DNA of 64,000 nt, from contig JADWOT020000666.1 of NCBI GenBank assembly GCA_036345935.2, positions 62,001 through 126,000 on the forward strand. The letters run 5' to 3'. The notes below the pieces were generated by a model. That model was not told the origin of the DNA. It made no database searches and saw only the letters and a list, made by a program, of their open reading frames with translations. Position 1 is the first letter of the stretch, and every line of letters starts with the position of its first letter. A program made the translations under genes and the position numbers. Source of the DNA: Taenia hydatigena. Taxonomy: Eukaryota; Platyhelminthes; Cestoda; Cyclophyllidea; Taeniidae. Below, in pieces: positions 1 to 13,780 of the stretch.

Positions 1-3000
1 GGATTGAACGTCTTAAATCACCAACCGACTATTAACAAAGTGTGATTTTGCTTCCTGACGCATTCTATAGTTTTCCTTACCTCCCAAGATACCAATGTCT
101 CGCGCCTTTATCAAGTCTAAGAAAAGCTGCTTTTCTCCCAAGCAAAAAGGCGGGAGAAGTATTTAGATGTAAGCGCATTAGGCTTTGGTGGGACAGGCAA
201 AAATTTAAGATGACTGCATAAGGACACAAACCTCGGTCCATTATATGTCTCACATCTCAAAGAAAGGCCAGAAAGTGGAAAGTGGATGGACAGAACGTAA
301 GCTTGTCATCTGTATTTATGTGATAGAATTCATCCTAGAAGGTTACTTGTTAACTTGTGGGAATTCGGTTCACATTTGGGGCTGTAACTAGAGGCTAAGC
401 ATCTCATCACGTTCTATGGTTACAGTCTTCGAAACGGGTAGATTTTTAGTACCTCGTCCATCAGCCGATCAGAAGCTTCACAATTACTTCACGCTGATCC
501 TTTCACTCACGTACTAGATGCTTTGTTTGCCAAGTTTACTAATTTCGCTTTGATTGTTTCGTAGACTGATGTGCTAGTCAAGCATTCGTAAAATGCCATT
601 CTTTCAAGTAGCACAGCATGCTGCATTGATGTAGGCATCCATCACCTTGTGTGTTGATGCCTTTAAAAATCAGACTTTTATTTGGATGTTGCATTTTAGC
701 AAATTTGAACGTCAAAATTCATCTTCGGCTTATGGTTGAGATACATGGCTGCTAAAGTAAAATACGAAACCAAACATTAACTTATAAAAGGTTTCAATTT
801 TATATTTCGTTAGCGATTAACACAGGGAAACAAAATATCGCTTTGCTACACTGTGGGTTGTGAGCTAATGTACGAGATCTTTCTTTGTTCCCCTTTAGAG
901 ACCATAGCAAGGACAAGCGTCGCATCTCGTTGCTTTTGATTTTAATGCCAGCACACCTAATCGCACCTTGCCTCACTTAAGTTCTCTCTCACGCAAAGGG
1001 CCGCGAAACCGAATCCGATAGACAACCCTAAATGATTTCGAAATGATTTGTGATCTGATGCTTCCTGGCACCATTTTCGTTGGAATAAATCATTCATCAA
1101 ACCGAGTTCAGAGCCCTGCAATGTTCGCCGCATGCCATTGATCGTTTACTAAACCTTCTACACTTAATGACTCTGTATACATAGCATTCCCTTGGCAAAT
1201 GACAAGAGTACGTGCAAGCTAGTGGTCCTACGCAGAGGTGCCTCTAACCACATACATCGTTTCTCTCTCCCATTTTTAGTCCAGTTCTTTATCAAAATTC
1301 ACAAGTTTTCCCATGAATTTCGGATTTCGCGATTTGTATGTGGGGTTTGCTTTTACAATCATCTTTTAACCTTTTGTGGATCTGTATCCCTATCTTGGCA
1401 CTCCTCAATTGGCTCTTAAGAAATCGTCATATACTCTGGGTGTTGGATCGACACTCGAGCATCTTAGTCATAGGACACCATAAATAAGCCTAGGAGAACA
1501 AACCTTGTCATTGTAACATCCTAGGTGGTGAGTTCACCCACCATTAGGCTAATAGGTGCACGTAATGCTCCACTTTGTTCTACCGTACTCGTGTAGGATC
1601 CGAACGTCTTTGGATGCGGGTAGACGCAGAGCTACGCGTAAACAACGAATAACGGGAATGTCCTTATGTTCTGTGCAGCATCATTTTAATGGAGAGGAAG
1701 ACAGAGGATTGCAAAGGTATAAAGAAGCATCAAATGCTAAGGCCCAAATAGTAGGACTTTTGCGATGCTGGACAAGGGAAACTGAAAGCGTTGCCATAGG
1801 AAGACGATAAGGCAAAAAAATCTGGATACGACTGCAGTGAGGAGGCACGCATCTGTGCAAAGACAATAAAGTGAAGTGTGTGATTGGCTCATGCCATGTC
1901 GATGGGTCCGCCTGTCTCCCCAGCTGTACACTGAACTTGTCGTTTTTTGACAGTGAGAGTTCATAGAACAAATATATTAACAAACACTTACTTGGTCTAA
2001 AACTGTAAAGGAGATTGGTTGTTTAAATGCATGCTAGGGCGAGTAACGGCTAAAACATGACTTTACAATCCAGTAGAGGAAAGGCAATGCGCTTGTCAAA
2101 GCAAACGCGCTGTTTTGCGGACCCACCCAAGTTAAAATGAATAACGTTATAGTGGGTACGACACATTTAAACGAGTTTGAAATAAAGATGCGCTAGCTAC
2201 TCACTGCTTAGTTTGCATTTGTTATTCCCTCATGAAGTTGTGCTGCTTCGAGAATGAACTAAATATATGAAACGCAGATTACATGCTCTTTTCTAATCGT
2301 GAAATCCATCTGTGATGCGAACTGAACAAGTATGATGCAGAGGAATCGATAGAGTAGGCCAAAACTGGGACAAAATTTTACAGGAAAGGGGGCTGTTAGG
2401 TGACATTCTGCTACGCGATCACTGACGAAGGAAGATTAATCTCAAGATTGCTTCCAAAGTGTAATCTTTGAACGGTACGTAATTTTCTCCTCAATTTTGG
2501 CTAAGTGATGAGATGTAAAATTCTGCTGAAAATGTCCTCGTTATTGGGACTACGCATGGCCTAGAATGCATCTGCCTACATGGAACGATCCAACTAGCAA
2601 AGGCTGTCACCTTTGCTGCTAAAATAAAGAATGAATAAATATTCCTGATTTCTTTTAGGGTTTTAGATAGTAAGGAGAAGCGGATAAGGTTAGGGCTACC
2701 AAAATTAAATTGCTCGCTAAAATTGCTACGCAGAGAGGTGGAAAAGATGGATTTAAGGCGGTACTTATGCATCATATTCTCCGTAAGCGCGCAGCATTGA
2801 TTCATAAATCTCCAGCATCACAGTGAGCGTCTCTTCCTTTTTGTCCTTCCTTGCATTTGCCTTTTCTTAAAGTTGTCTCTTTCGTTTGTTATTATCCAAA
2901 CTCCGCCGACCAAAACGCAGATTTCGCTTCTCGGTCTTTGATAGCAGCAGGTTTGCCAGTCGTAAGAACGGGACATTGCAAAGACTAGCTGCCTGCAGCC

Positions 3001-6000
3001 TGTCATTTAACTCCTCCAGTACGCATTCCTAGCACTGGTAAGAGCTAATCATTGTGTTAAATCTCTAGTTCTTCTGCTTTTGTAGACGACTGAAGTATAA
3101 ACATCAAAAGCACTCAGGAAAATGAGAAAAGGGGTGCTTTAAATCCTGTCTTCCTTGCAAAAATGCTGGGTGGTAATGAAAAACAGAAATATTTAGTAAT
3201 CACTGCTCCACGATACTGGAGACGAAGCGTGCTTGCAAAAATGCATGCAATAATCTAATTTTTTTCAAAGTTCGGGCTTCTATTTCCTGAACAACAAATT
3301 CTGCAGTGGCTCGGATTGATGAGCGACCCAAAAATGCGAATAGACTTTTGCTGCTTATCATTAATCCACAAAACCTCTTAGTAACACTGTGTAAGACTGC
3401 CTTATACTACTACATCGTTGTTAAAGTGATTAATCAGTAACCGGTGGATCTTAAATTACTAGCCCTTGCTACATTTCTCTTTTTAAATAACTGCTATCCT
3501 AGTGCTTATGGCACATTCCAAGTCTGTTGGAGCTTAATCAGTATTTTTATCAAAAGTAAGGCAAGAATGCGTCTAAATAAAGAGTTGATTATAAAATTTA
3601 ATTACTTTAAAATATGCGGCTGTGGCTGCCGTATTTTTTCTGGAAAGGACATGAAGGAAACTACCAGACTAAACAAAATAAGGCGATGGTATGCCACTTT
3701 ATGCATAATCTGAGAGAGGGGAAATTTAATAGCGAGTAGTAATCATCAGGCACTCGCAAAGCCTAAAACAATTAAAGGAATAGATGGCTTGCCCGCATAT
3801 TGGTGAGGAGAGCAGCCGTAGTACAATTATGCACAGCAGTACAGGAAAAGAAATACTGTTACTATTTGAAAGGCCGTCATCTAGTGATATACCATTTTAC
3901 AGCAGCAAACAATCAGATGGCTTAAAAGGGGTAGGCAATGGAGAGAAGGGTAGTGAAAGGGAAGGGAGAAGCGACTTATTTACAGTCAACTTGGTGATTG
4001 TCCTATTTATACTTATCCATTATGTTTGCGGTCAGAGATAGCACACGTATAAAGAGTCACTTCGATGAAACGTGATGTAATAAGGTTTAAAATGTTTCTA
4101 GTGTCTAGCTTTACCTCTTGTCAAAGAAGCTATAGGTTCTGAATGCGAAAAATCTTTGTTTTATTTCAAGGGTATATTTTTATAAGCATGGAGACAGTAT
4201 TGAACAGCATCAAAGGTGAATCTCGCCTTTGCTATTGCTTTGAAATTTCTGGACTGCTGGTTTACACCCTTCCATCTCCAGATTAGACTTGACGTGCGCG
4301 GGTTCGAGTGCGATTCGAGTAAACACCCGTCACGACATTACTGACTAGAAATGAATAGCCTGGTGCCTCAGGATGAGTGATCTAATTTCAGCCGATTTGT
4401 CTGTGAAATTTTGATGGACTGAATGCAAGTCGCGTAACCTTCTGCACAATCACTTTCGTACACTATCAAGCCGTTCGGTGCCTGTTTCAAGGAGAGGTGA
4501 AATTCATTAGCGTCACTGCGAGAACTCTGCTGAGACATCCAGAGTTGTTTGATGAGGGTGAAGATGATGGCGTGAGGTTCATTTTACACCCGCATAATAC
4601 TAACTTGTCCATAACTCCGTTGAGTCGGTTTGTAGACTCTTGCATCTAGATGGAATATCCTTGCACTAGCGCAACGGGTCTTTTCATTTGGTTGTGAAGG
4701 CTGGCACCAAACGTGAATGTCAATTCGTATACGATGTGCAAGTTATTGTCCATGAGACACATTATGATTTGAATTTTACCTAATAGAAAGATCACATTGT
4801 GTCTGGGTCATCGGCAAACATAAAGCTGACTCAGCAGAATGGATGTGGGTGTATAATTGCGGCATTACCATTTCTTTGATGTTGGGTTGTTGGGGAAGAT
4901 ATATGGAGAAGGAGGACGGGCATTGAGAGGCGAATAGATGGAATGTGCAACGCAAGGGAGACAGAAGAATGAACTGGTATGGTTGTTCGCAATCAGACAC
5001 GAAGATGAACAAATTGAACCAGAAGATTTTCTCTGCTTGCTACAGTTAATTTATTCTACATTAACATGGATGCGATGCAGTTGGTGGTGGCTCTGGTTGA
5101 GTGTGGAAGTAGACTTCTGGCTGGTGGCCATTTTAATGGCTTCTGGTGGAATTTCGGGTAAAGGCTGAGGTAAGTGCTCGCCCTTCAATTACTAACCCTA
5201 CATATATTTGGCGTGCTGATTATTTCAGATGGGCTTTATACCTACTCTAGAACGTCTTCCCTATTGGCATACTATAAATGGCTGATTTGAAGCCCTATAA
5301 GCATATCAGTTGGTGTTAGGGCTGTGAAATATATATAGGATCTTCTTTGGTGGATTATTAGACTTATTTTATGTGAGTAATTTTAATGGGTAAATGGTCA
5401 TATCTTGAGAGTTGATTTCTCTTCTGTGGCGTACTGCATGATTCAGCCATTCGGACGGCTTTATAGGTGGGTGCCACATGCGTTGAAAACATGCCAGCCA
5501 ATAAACACGTAGAGCCGTAGCGTCCATTTTATCCCTCGTTGGTTTATTTCTTCTTTCGTGGAGAGCTATCGTAATGATATCTGTTGCGGTTTACCTCATT
5601 TTCTCTGTATTTTTGAATTCTGACAGCGTTGCCATTGGCATCTAATATCTCTGATTTGTTTCCTAATATTTTACTTATTTTGGGAATGGAATCGGAAGAA
5701 CGAACATTAATGGAGTACCGATTATCATCAGAATTGATTTGGTGGGTTGAATCGGTGCCTCTTATAAAAACTGATTTTCTGTGTTGCTCGGCCTATGTCA
5801 TTGCGCCAAGTCGAAGATGGCTGCAAGGATTATCAATTACACGCCAGAAAGCATTACGTTCGTGCGTTGTGGGAGGGGCAGATGCCTCCTAGTCACCCCG
5901 AGTACTCATTGTGGGGTAAAATTTATCCATACAAATTTGCGAGAAAAAAGAATTGGTGGTGGACACACTTATGACGTTCATTTGGTCATAGGTTTTGCCA

Positions 6001-9000
6001 CGGGGAGTAAAGTAAAAACCTTGCACCTACTTAGCATGCAATGAGGGAGTCAAGTACGAATGTTGAGCCAGTCTATTTCCCGAATTCGGCATAATGTTCG
6101 CGTAGTTGTATGTGCTTTACCCTGCCGTTAGTTCCCGTTGGTTTTCAGTTTTTGTCCCGGCTTTGGGGCGTATAGCTATTATTCGGCGACTTATTATGAG
6201 TCTATTCATATTCACTGCTGTCACTTTCATTCATGAACTCGATACCCTATTAACAAATAATCTCCGCTTCACCCTTATCCCTACTTTCCTTAGAGGTAAG
6301 GATTGCGATGAGGCAAAAGTGGTGATCGAAACCTGCTCATTGAACCAGGGCGTCCATACATCCTTGAGCGTCTTGCTGCTGTACCGCAATTAAAACCGTC
6401 AACTTGGGATCGCCAACAATCTTTCCACATCTCTATCTCTTTATGCCATACTTGGCACGCGCAAGTACCGTCTCTGGTATAAAGACGAACATCCATTGCG
6501 TCTTTGACTTATTCTTTTCCATTGTACCTCTCTTTTACCAACATCGTCATTTCACTAATAACTCTCGCCCACCAACTCTACTTTGTTTTAAATGGCGTGG
6601 ATCCATGACTACGTAGACATGTGGCGGGTGAATGCTGCCACCGATTCGCCATTGACCCCTAATGCTCCTGAAATCGGGGCAGCGACGCTGAGAGTTCTGC
6701 TGTCATCTCTGCTTCCTCAGTGCCTTTCGGTGCGGCTTTGAATTTGGTAACACGGTTTGTCAGTGTGCCATCAATAGTCCAGACATCTGGGATGAAAGAT
6801 GGAATGATCTCTGGGGATGGTGGGACCTGGAGCACAAGTGGCTCATTCGATCGTTGTTGTCTTGCATAAAGAAAAGGAGGGATTCCGAGACGTCTGTTTT
6901 GCCAAACTGCAAGTCTTCTCTTTCCCGTTACAAGCGTTGATGGAATTTAACTCGACTTTTATTTGGCTATTAACTGGCCATTAAAATTCTGCTTCAAGAT
7001 TTGCCTTTTTCATTTTTCAAGCTTGTCAGATGACGTTGAAGGCTCTCATTATTCGACTCCTACTTATTTGTGGGATTCGATTTTCCATTGCTACTCTTAC
7101 CTACTCCGAAATTAAGCGCGGTTCCTAAAAGACCACCCCCTGTATGAGTTACTCTTGCCAGCCAAGATTTCAAAATATCGGGATGGCTGCCTGATCGCTG
7201 AAAACGGGTGATTGTATTCTGCAGCAGACTTGTACGACTCATTGTATAGACTCCCTAGGCCTTGACGGAACAGTTTGAGTTGCGTTGGTTCCGATCTTGC
7301 ATCGCGATCACCTTACGGTCTGTTACCAGAAATCCCAGGCCGCTGTTTTGTCCACGGCACGCAAACTATCCTGGTTATCACTTGAACTTCTGCTCTGGGG
7401 AATTCACGGGAAGTCCGATGATGCACGAGGTGGTCTAAAAAGTTTGGGTATTCCAGCAAAATTCGTTGCACTAAGGTATTCTCGTTCTGATTTTTCATAT
7501 CCACCGGCTGAGACTGAATGGGTTTTAACTTGGTTTTAAAACTGGAGCAAAAACTAGGTTTTCGCCTAGTATTTTATATCGTATTCGGCAAAGTAGGATT
7601 TGAAGTTCATGGATATTTTGTTCCTACACTTTTTTACGCGTTCAAGGTGGTTTCCTGAATGTCTGTCCGACTGGGTGAATGGTTTATAATGATGAATGAT
7701 ATATAATGCCACAAATGATATGCAAATCAACACTTCATTTTATTTATCAAGCACAATCACTTGATTATACGTGGTAAATGGAATGTGCCTCGTCTGCTTT
7801 ATAATGAAAAGTAGGTATATATAATGTTTGTGAATGCTGAGGCATAGGTCTACTGTAAATCGCACATTCTGCTAAGCGAAGCATGTCTTTAAGTTAATCA
7901 ATTTGCTTAGCGTTTTCAAGGTCATTGGCGGTAACTGCTTTCCACATCGTCGATAAATAGGACCCTTTACGACACCAAAATATCGTAATTTTGGCGAAAT
8001 GGTTCATATTTACCTGAAACGAATGTGTCACCTCCAGCTGGTGCATAACTCGCCATGCATGGGCTCTTTAGCGATGGATTCGGAATCAGAATTTCGCCTG
8101 TAGCATTACTTGGAGCATAACTCAGGTAAAAATAGACTACATTTCGTAGTTTATTATCGTGCTTCTCATACGTAAATTAACAATAGCCACGCACGAAACA
8201 TTTCGGCTTTGCTCTTTAGACCCGAAAATTTAATATATAAATTTGTTTATTCCAAATATCTGCAATAAAATACCCATAAAATACGTTTAGAATACTAGCC
8301 AATTAAAATTACTTAGCAGCTTTGTGAAAAGCATTTAATCACGGACGAGCTACTCCTTTCCACCACCGTAGAAAAGATCTGAATAAAAATAGATTTTGAC
8401 TTGTGCTTTATATCATTACATGCATGGGACACCACACATGTGAAACAATAGCAAATCAGCTCAAATGCTGTGCACTTTATGTTTTCTCCGTTTTGATTTA
8501 GAACAGACCCTAATAAGACCCTGGCTGATGGCTTTTTAGGGTGCCAAGAAGACGAGTCTCCTGTCTTGTTGCTGTGCAAAGAGTGTGGTATGGTGAAAAA
8601 GCAGGAATGCGCGTTAATCAAAATGCGCCATATCTTTTGCTCTAATCTAGAAATAATTAAGATAATGCATCAAATGTTGGGTTAGTTCTGCACCCGTGAA
8701 GTGCAGTTCAATCGTAAGACATTCGAAACTTAGAAATGACCGCAGTGTAGTGTGAATGAGTTTGATGGGCAAACCGAGATAACACAAGCGCATAGCTGTG
8801 ATCCACTTTTTAGTTCTTTCACAGTTTTTAATCTCATGCTCAGCTGTTTTTTTTAAATTTCTGGTAGCTATGAGAAGGTAAAGTAGAGAATTTGCAAAAA
8901 GAGGAGGGCATGTGCACTGAATGAAAAGCTTAAATGTTTTAGGCTTGGACGATAAAAGAAGATACGTAAGACTGAGGAATATAAGAAAGGACAGCAGTGC

Positions 9001-12000
9001 ATTTGTTAAGAAGAAGGGAAAACTAGTGAATCGGGAAACTATTCTTTACCTTCAAACAGTAGCCCTCTTTCTCATCAATGCCATTAGGCAAATACTTTAC
9101 TCCTTTTACTCCTGCTTTTGCTTTCTCGCTCTTCCTATCCATCACCCATCCGTGTTACCATCTTCACCTTATTTCTCATTTTCCCTTAATCAACCATGTT
9201 TCTTTCTCTCTACCAGAGAGGCACCATCAAGCCATTCTTTCTCCTGGTGCAAGGTAGCAATTGGCTTAGAACATATCTTTGCTAGCTCCACAGTAATTAC
9301 TAGGAGTGGCTTGCCAATTTTTAGTTCTGACCTTTCGTTGCCCTGATTGTTCCCAAAAGTCCAAAAGTCTTTTGCTCAAAAGGAACCATGGGGAGCATAA
9401 AGGCGCGGGAATGCGGTCTCGACATGGCAGCGCGTTTAGTTCAAAACATTAGTATCGGTGGCCCTTCTTATTCTCTCTCTTGCCTCCTTTACATGCCGCG
9501 TAATGCGAGAAATTTTACTAAAGAGAAAAGGTACAAACGCAAATGATGTCCACTCTTACAAAACCAAATACGAGGGATGCTGTCTGAAGCCCGCAGCAGA
9601 TGCTTCAAATCCCCTATCACAAATTGTATCGAGCTCAGATTTCCATGCTTGAATCTCTGCGCTCTTAGGCTCAAGCCAAAGCATCTCTTTTCCTCACTTG
9701 CACCGCTTGCGCTCGCATCCGGACAGGAGGTTGTAAAAATAGCTCTTGCAGCATGAATGCATGATACAAGGTCGCATGTTATTGAGACGGGGACTAAAAT
9801 TAGTTCAAACGCAGGATAACACAAAATTGGCTTACACAGTTGTGGATGCTACTGTGCTAAAGTGCAGTTTTCAGAAAAGATAGCAGATTTTACACTAAGT
9901 AGGGTTACACCTACGAGGCCGTAAAAATCAGCGTCGATCTAGTCCTGCAAAGATGTGTTTGGACCAGAGGGGACACTCTAACCCCATCCGAAGGTGTGAT
10001 TCTTTGCTTGGATGTTGTCCTACCTTGAATTTTGCACTCAGTTTAAAAAGCAGAAATGGGTATGAATTTTGTGTATATGGATCTACTGGGTGGCAGAATA
10101 TTTAGCAGTATGAACTGAGCACAAGAAAACCCTCGTGTCTGGATGGCACATCATGTCATCGTGTTGATTACAGTGCAGTAGTTCATAAAGGCGACAAATA
10201 GGTAGGCGCTGGTTAAGATTGCGCAGGGTTAATTGGAGTCTAATGACAAAGCGGTGATGCCGCTAACGTGTAAACAGACGCATGTATGTCCATTTCTTCT
10301 TTCAACTAGAATGTGTCACAGAAATGGATTTTCGAAGGTTCATTGACAGTGTCTTAGCAACGAATTCCTTCCCCGTCTCCTGAAATCTATAGCATGCTTG
10401 CATAAATTTATGCAGATTTGTGAGCCTAGGCCCCTCCATTTACCTTCCATACAGGCGGCGTCATAAAGACGCTTACGCAGCCATTAGTGGTTGCTTATTT
10501 GGGCTAGTGAGTAAAGAGTGGAAGGAAAGATTGGGGCATGAATGCTTCCACTAATGCCACCATGTCTAAATACAGCCATTTTTCTCTTGCAAAACCACTA
10601 GGAATAAAATAAAATTTTAGTTAAGTACAGCAAATGCTGGTGAGACAGAAAACTAGGTTGGGATTAGGATAGGGATGAGTGGTAGATAAAGGGAGGTCAA
10701 AGCAGGTGTCGAAAGAATAAACTACCTTGATAATGCAATTGATAAAAAGGGATAAAGCTGTTTCAAAAACGTTACATATTTCCCATTCCACCAAGCAATA
10801 AGTTCTCAAAAATGCATTTCCTGACCTAATCGAATCAACTTTCCTTTATTTGCCTCGTATTCTCACGCACCGATGCCGCCAACGTTCGATCCCGGAACAC
10901 TTTAGCATTTCTATCGATTCGCATGCCTTTTTTCCTTTCCATATTTCCTAATCCACATTTCCCAATATACACAATCTGCGTTTTGGTCACACCTGAATTG
11001 TCAGAATTTGTCTTTCAGAGTTTAAAAAAGCAACCTTTTGATTCCTAATTGTGTGCGATTCTTGATCAAAGGAGATAAAAGTGAGCGCATCTCTATCATT
11101 TTGTTTTCCTAGCTTTTCTTGTCAAAATGGACACCCTTTCCACCAGACATGAAATGCCTCAGTCTTTTGCAGAACCAAATGTGCTGCTGATTCCTGGTGG
11201 ATAAACCAACGAAACCTTGTACCCTTCCTATTCCTGACTTTTTTGTTAAAATGTAATCACTGCTCTTCTGTCACATCTAAATAGGAATATAGCAAAATGA
11301 GAACTGCTGCGGACATTTACAAAAGAAAGCCTGATACCAGGCTTCAATTCTGATCAGATTGGAATCAATTAAAGGGGAAAAGACTTTTGCTCTATATCGA
11401 TGCAACTATTCCACTTCCATCAAAAGCTGATTTAACTGCCAAAAGTACCGTAAGTGCAGATGGCGATGCACAAGCATTTCACAATCATGGATAATAGTTT
11501 CATTTGTATGCTAAATTCTGTTCAGCAAAGGTCTAAACAGGATTGTCAATTTAAAGGCTATCCATAGCAAAAAAGGAGAAGGGAAACAATACATAGTTCA
11601 CCTATGGTAAAACTAAACGTTTGCCACTTGCCGAGTGAATGGTACTTGCTTTTTTTCAAGAGAAATTGCCATTTTTTCTTTGATTCGGCTTGGGCTAATA
11701 CTACCAACTAACTTAAAATAAAAGCATCAGTCTCTTGCAAATCTTTCTTCGTAATTACTACACTACTTGCCTGCACTTGGGTCCCGGAACAAGTAAACTA
11801 GGCTGCTTTAGCAAACATCCATTCAAGGTCATGCCGGTGTCGCAATTCTTACACAACCTTTGTTTCGCTGAGCCTGCACAGCGAAGATATGCTTTAGTGA
11901 CCCTTTTCACTTTATCGTCCTGACTAAATCTTTTGTTTTTTCCTGATTGGCGCACTTCTCGAAGACTACTACCCTTCGATGGCTGCCTTAAGTGTGTGTA

Positions 12001-12922
12001 GCAATTACGTCTAATGTCAATCTTATCGTCACCTCTAAAGCGTCTTTGCACTCTGCTATTATAGCACAAGGAAGGCCTATAGTGCATGGCCTTAGCAATG
12101 CAAATTTTTCTCTCACGCAGTTTTTATTAAATGTATCCTAATGTAAAACTTGAAATAAACTGACTACATCAATGTTTGAATTGAAATTCTACAAGTTCCA
12201 ACAGTCAGCTTCATCAGATAATAGTGACTTTCTTGTGCCAAACTGCAACGCAAAACCTCAAAAATGTAAATGCCATGTTGCATTCTACAACCCTATCCTT
12301 ATTCTCTACTCTGCATTCTTTTGATGCATTTTGAGGTTTTGTATTCTTATCTTAATTTTCCAACATTTTAATGAAAATCCAGCTTTGTATGTAACAGTGA
12401 CCAGAATAAAAACGATGGCACTAATAAAAGCTGCATGCTTGTCTTATGTCAAACACACGCTTTCTCGCAGAGCTAATAGCTGCCAAGTTTAGGCGGCCCG
12501 CTGCAGATTTCTAGAAAGCAAACAAGCAGGTTTTAATCATTGTACTTGGAATATGCGCGTATATTTCACTAAAATACCCAGTGACTTATAAATACACGCC
12601 TAAGTGTTAATAATTTGGCATTTCCGTGGTGACATCTAAGTTATCTAAACTGCCGCTGGGGTATAAATTAACTTAGTGAAATGCGGTGTTTGCCTTTTCA
12701 TGTCCATCAAGCATTCTTGCTTAGTTTTACACAGCCTAAAATCCTTTTTAAAATCTTCACGATTCACATAATCACGTTCTGCGCACTGGACCTCTTACCC
12801 TGCTAAGATATCAGCTTAAAGTAGGAAGGCAATGTCTTCAAGTAAGCATCACTGAAAACTTACGAGTTTCGCTCACAGAATAGCGTATGTTCGCATTCTG
12901 CCAAACACATTTCGTCAAATGT
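1..12922. other. No recognisable gene (intergenic or intronic)
   Basis: I see no known domain, RNA gene or clear exon here on either strand. Open frames are short and look like chance. The longest are about 141 codons on + (8921-9346, pyrimidine-rich), 111 codons on - (9489-9824) and 109 codons on - (11758-12087, with a Cys-rich end). One short frame on + (5817-6044) begins with an ATG in good context (AAG before, G after) and runs 75 codons, but its peptide is not recognised. None has convincing splice sites or family motifs, so none is called as a gene. The stretch could hold long introns or exons too short to see. Confidence 0.6.
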
Positions 12923-13780
12923 CTACAAAACAGGGGACACTAATGCGTCACAACATGCACTCATTACAAAAATGAGTTCGTCAAAGGAACATTCACGGAT
13001 ATGATGCGAGCGCATATGATCTAACATCGCTTCGAACCTAGAATATCCTGAGTAGTATTCCGTGCAGTAAAAGTGCACCTCCGAATTCGCCATTCTTTGG
13101 GCTGAAGCATTGTATAACGAAGCAAAAATTTTGGAGAACTATGTATGGGAAGTCAAAGCTGCGGCTGGGAGCAGCACACGCAGAAAATTACGATTAAGGG
13201 TTAACAGATGCTCACTCACCAATATGCGTTCCGATGAAATGACTGAGAAGCAAAGAGAAGTTTGCGAATCGATCGAGGCACACACGGCATACATTGTGTT
13301 CCCAGACTATTCCGAGGACCAAAGGAAGTTTTACGACATGTAAGAGGGCATGCGGCAAAAAAATGGAGAGATTTAATAATTTCCCTTACTTTTCTGATGC
13401 CACAAGAGCCTCCTGTAGGATCTGTGAAACGTTTGGCAAATCGGACAATGCAGTTCCACGGTGACTAAAATGCGCCATGCATGCGCAAAAGAGGAGGCTA
13501 AGATCGTGAAACGATTTACTTGATTCGACTCTTCATTGCGCATCTCATCGTTATTCAGATTAAATCAGAGTCGCTTTACTTACTACACTTTATTTATGCA
13601 ACAACCTGATGCAAAACTAGTAGGCATAAGCACAAATACTCATTTAAAAATACATGAATGCATTCGCACAGAGATATGCATCTAAAAATGAGAAATGCCT
13701 ACCATGATGCTCGCGAATTAAGTGCTCAAGGCCTGAGACAACGTTGGTGAACACGGCAGATCAAGTTGTACAAACGTAGA
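12923..13780 (-). pseudogene. Damaged three-exon C2H2 zinc-finger gene copy
   Basis: This minus-strand locus has the same architecture as the + strand finger gene at 19780-20611. Exon 1 (about 13772-13703) carries C-x2-[stop]-x12-H-x4-H and ends in phase 1 before GTAGGC; the codon expected to be the second zinc Cys is TGA (13763-13761). Exon 2 (13464-13390) is exactly 75 bp, follows ..TTTTAG, encodes LHCPICQTFHRSYRRLLWHQ and ends in phase 1 before GTAAGG. Exon 3 (13101-12923) follows ..CTTCAG, encodes a finger with spacing C-x2-Y-x12-H-x3-H (second Cys replaced by Tyr) and runs to TAG. Introns are about 238 and 288 bp. Because introns are kept, this is a DNA-level duplicate, not a retrocopy. 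The nonsense codon and lost ligand argue for a pseudogene, although exons 2 and 3 remain open and could still be used. Confidence 0.65.

Noticed and set aside
4290..4330. Second tRNA-like B box (GGGTTCGAGTGC)
   Set aside because: No matching A box, anticodon arm or acceptor stem could be placed around it.
8921..9346. 141-codon + ORF
   Set aside because: It is pyrimidine-rich with no motif or splice support, and its length is expected by chance in 64 kb.
13761..13763. Selenocysteine in place of a zinc Cys (TGA)
   Set aside because: No selenocysteine insertion element was recognised and the same copy has another lost Cys. A nonsense mutation in a pseudogene is far simpler.
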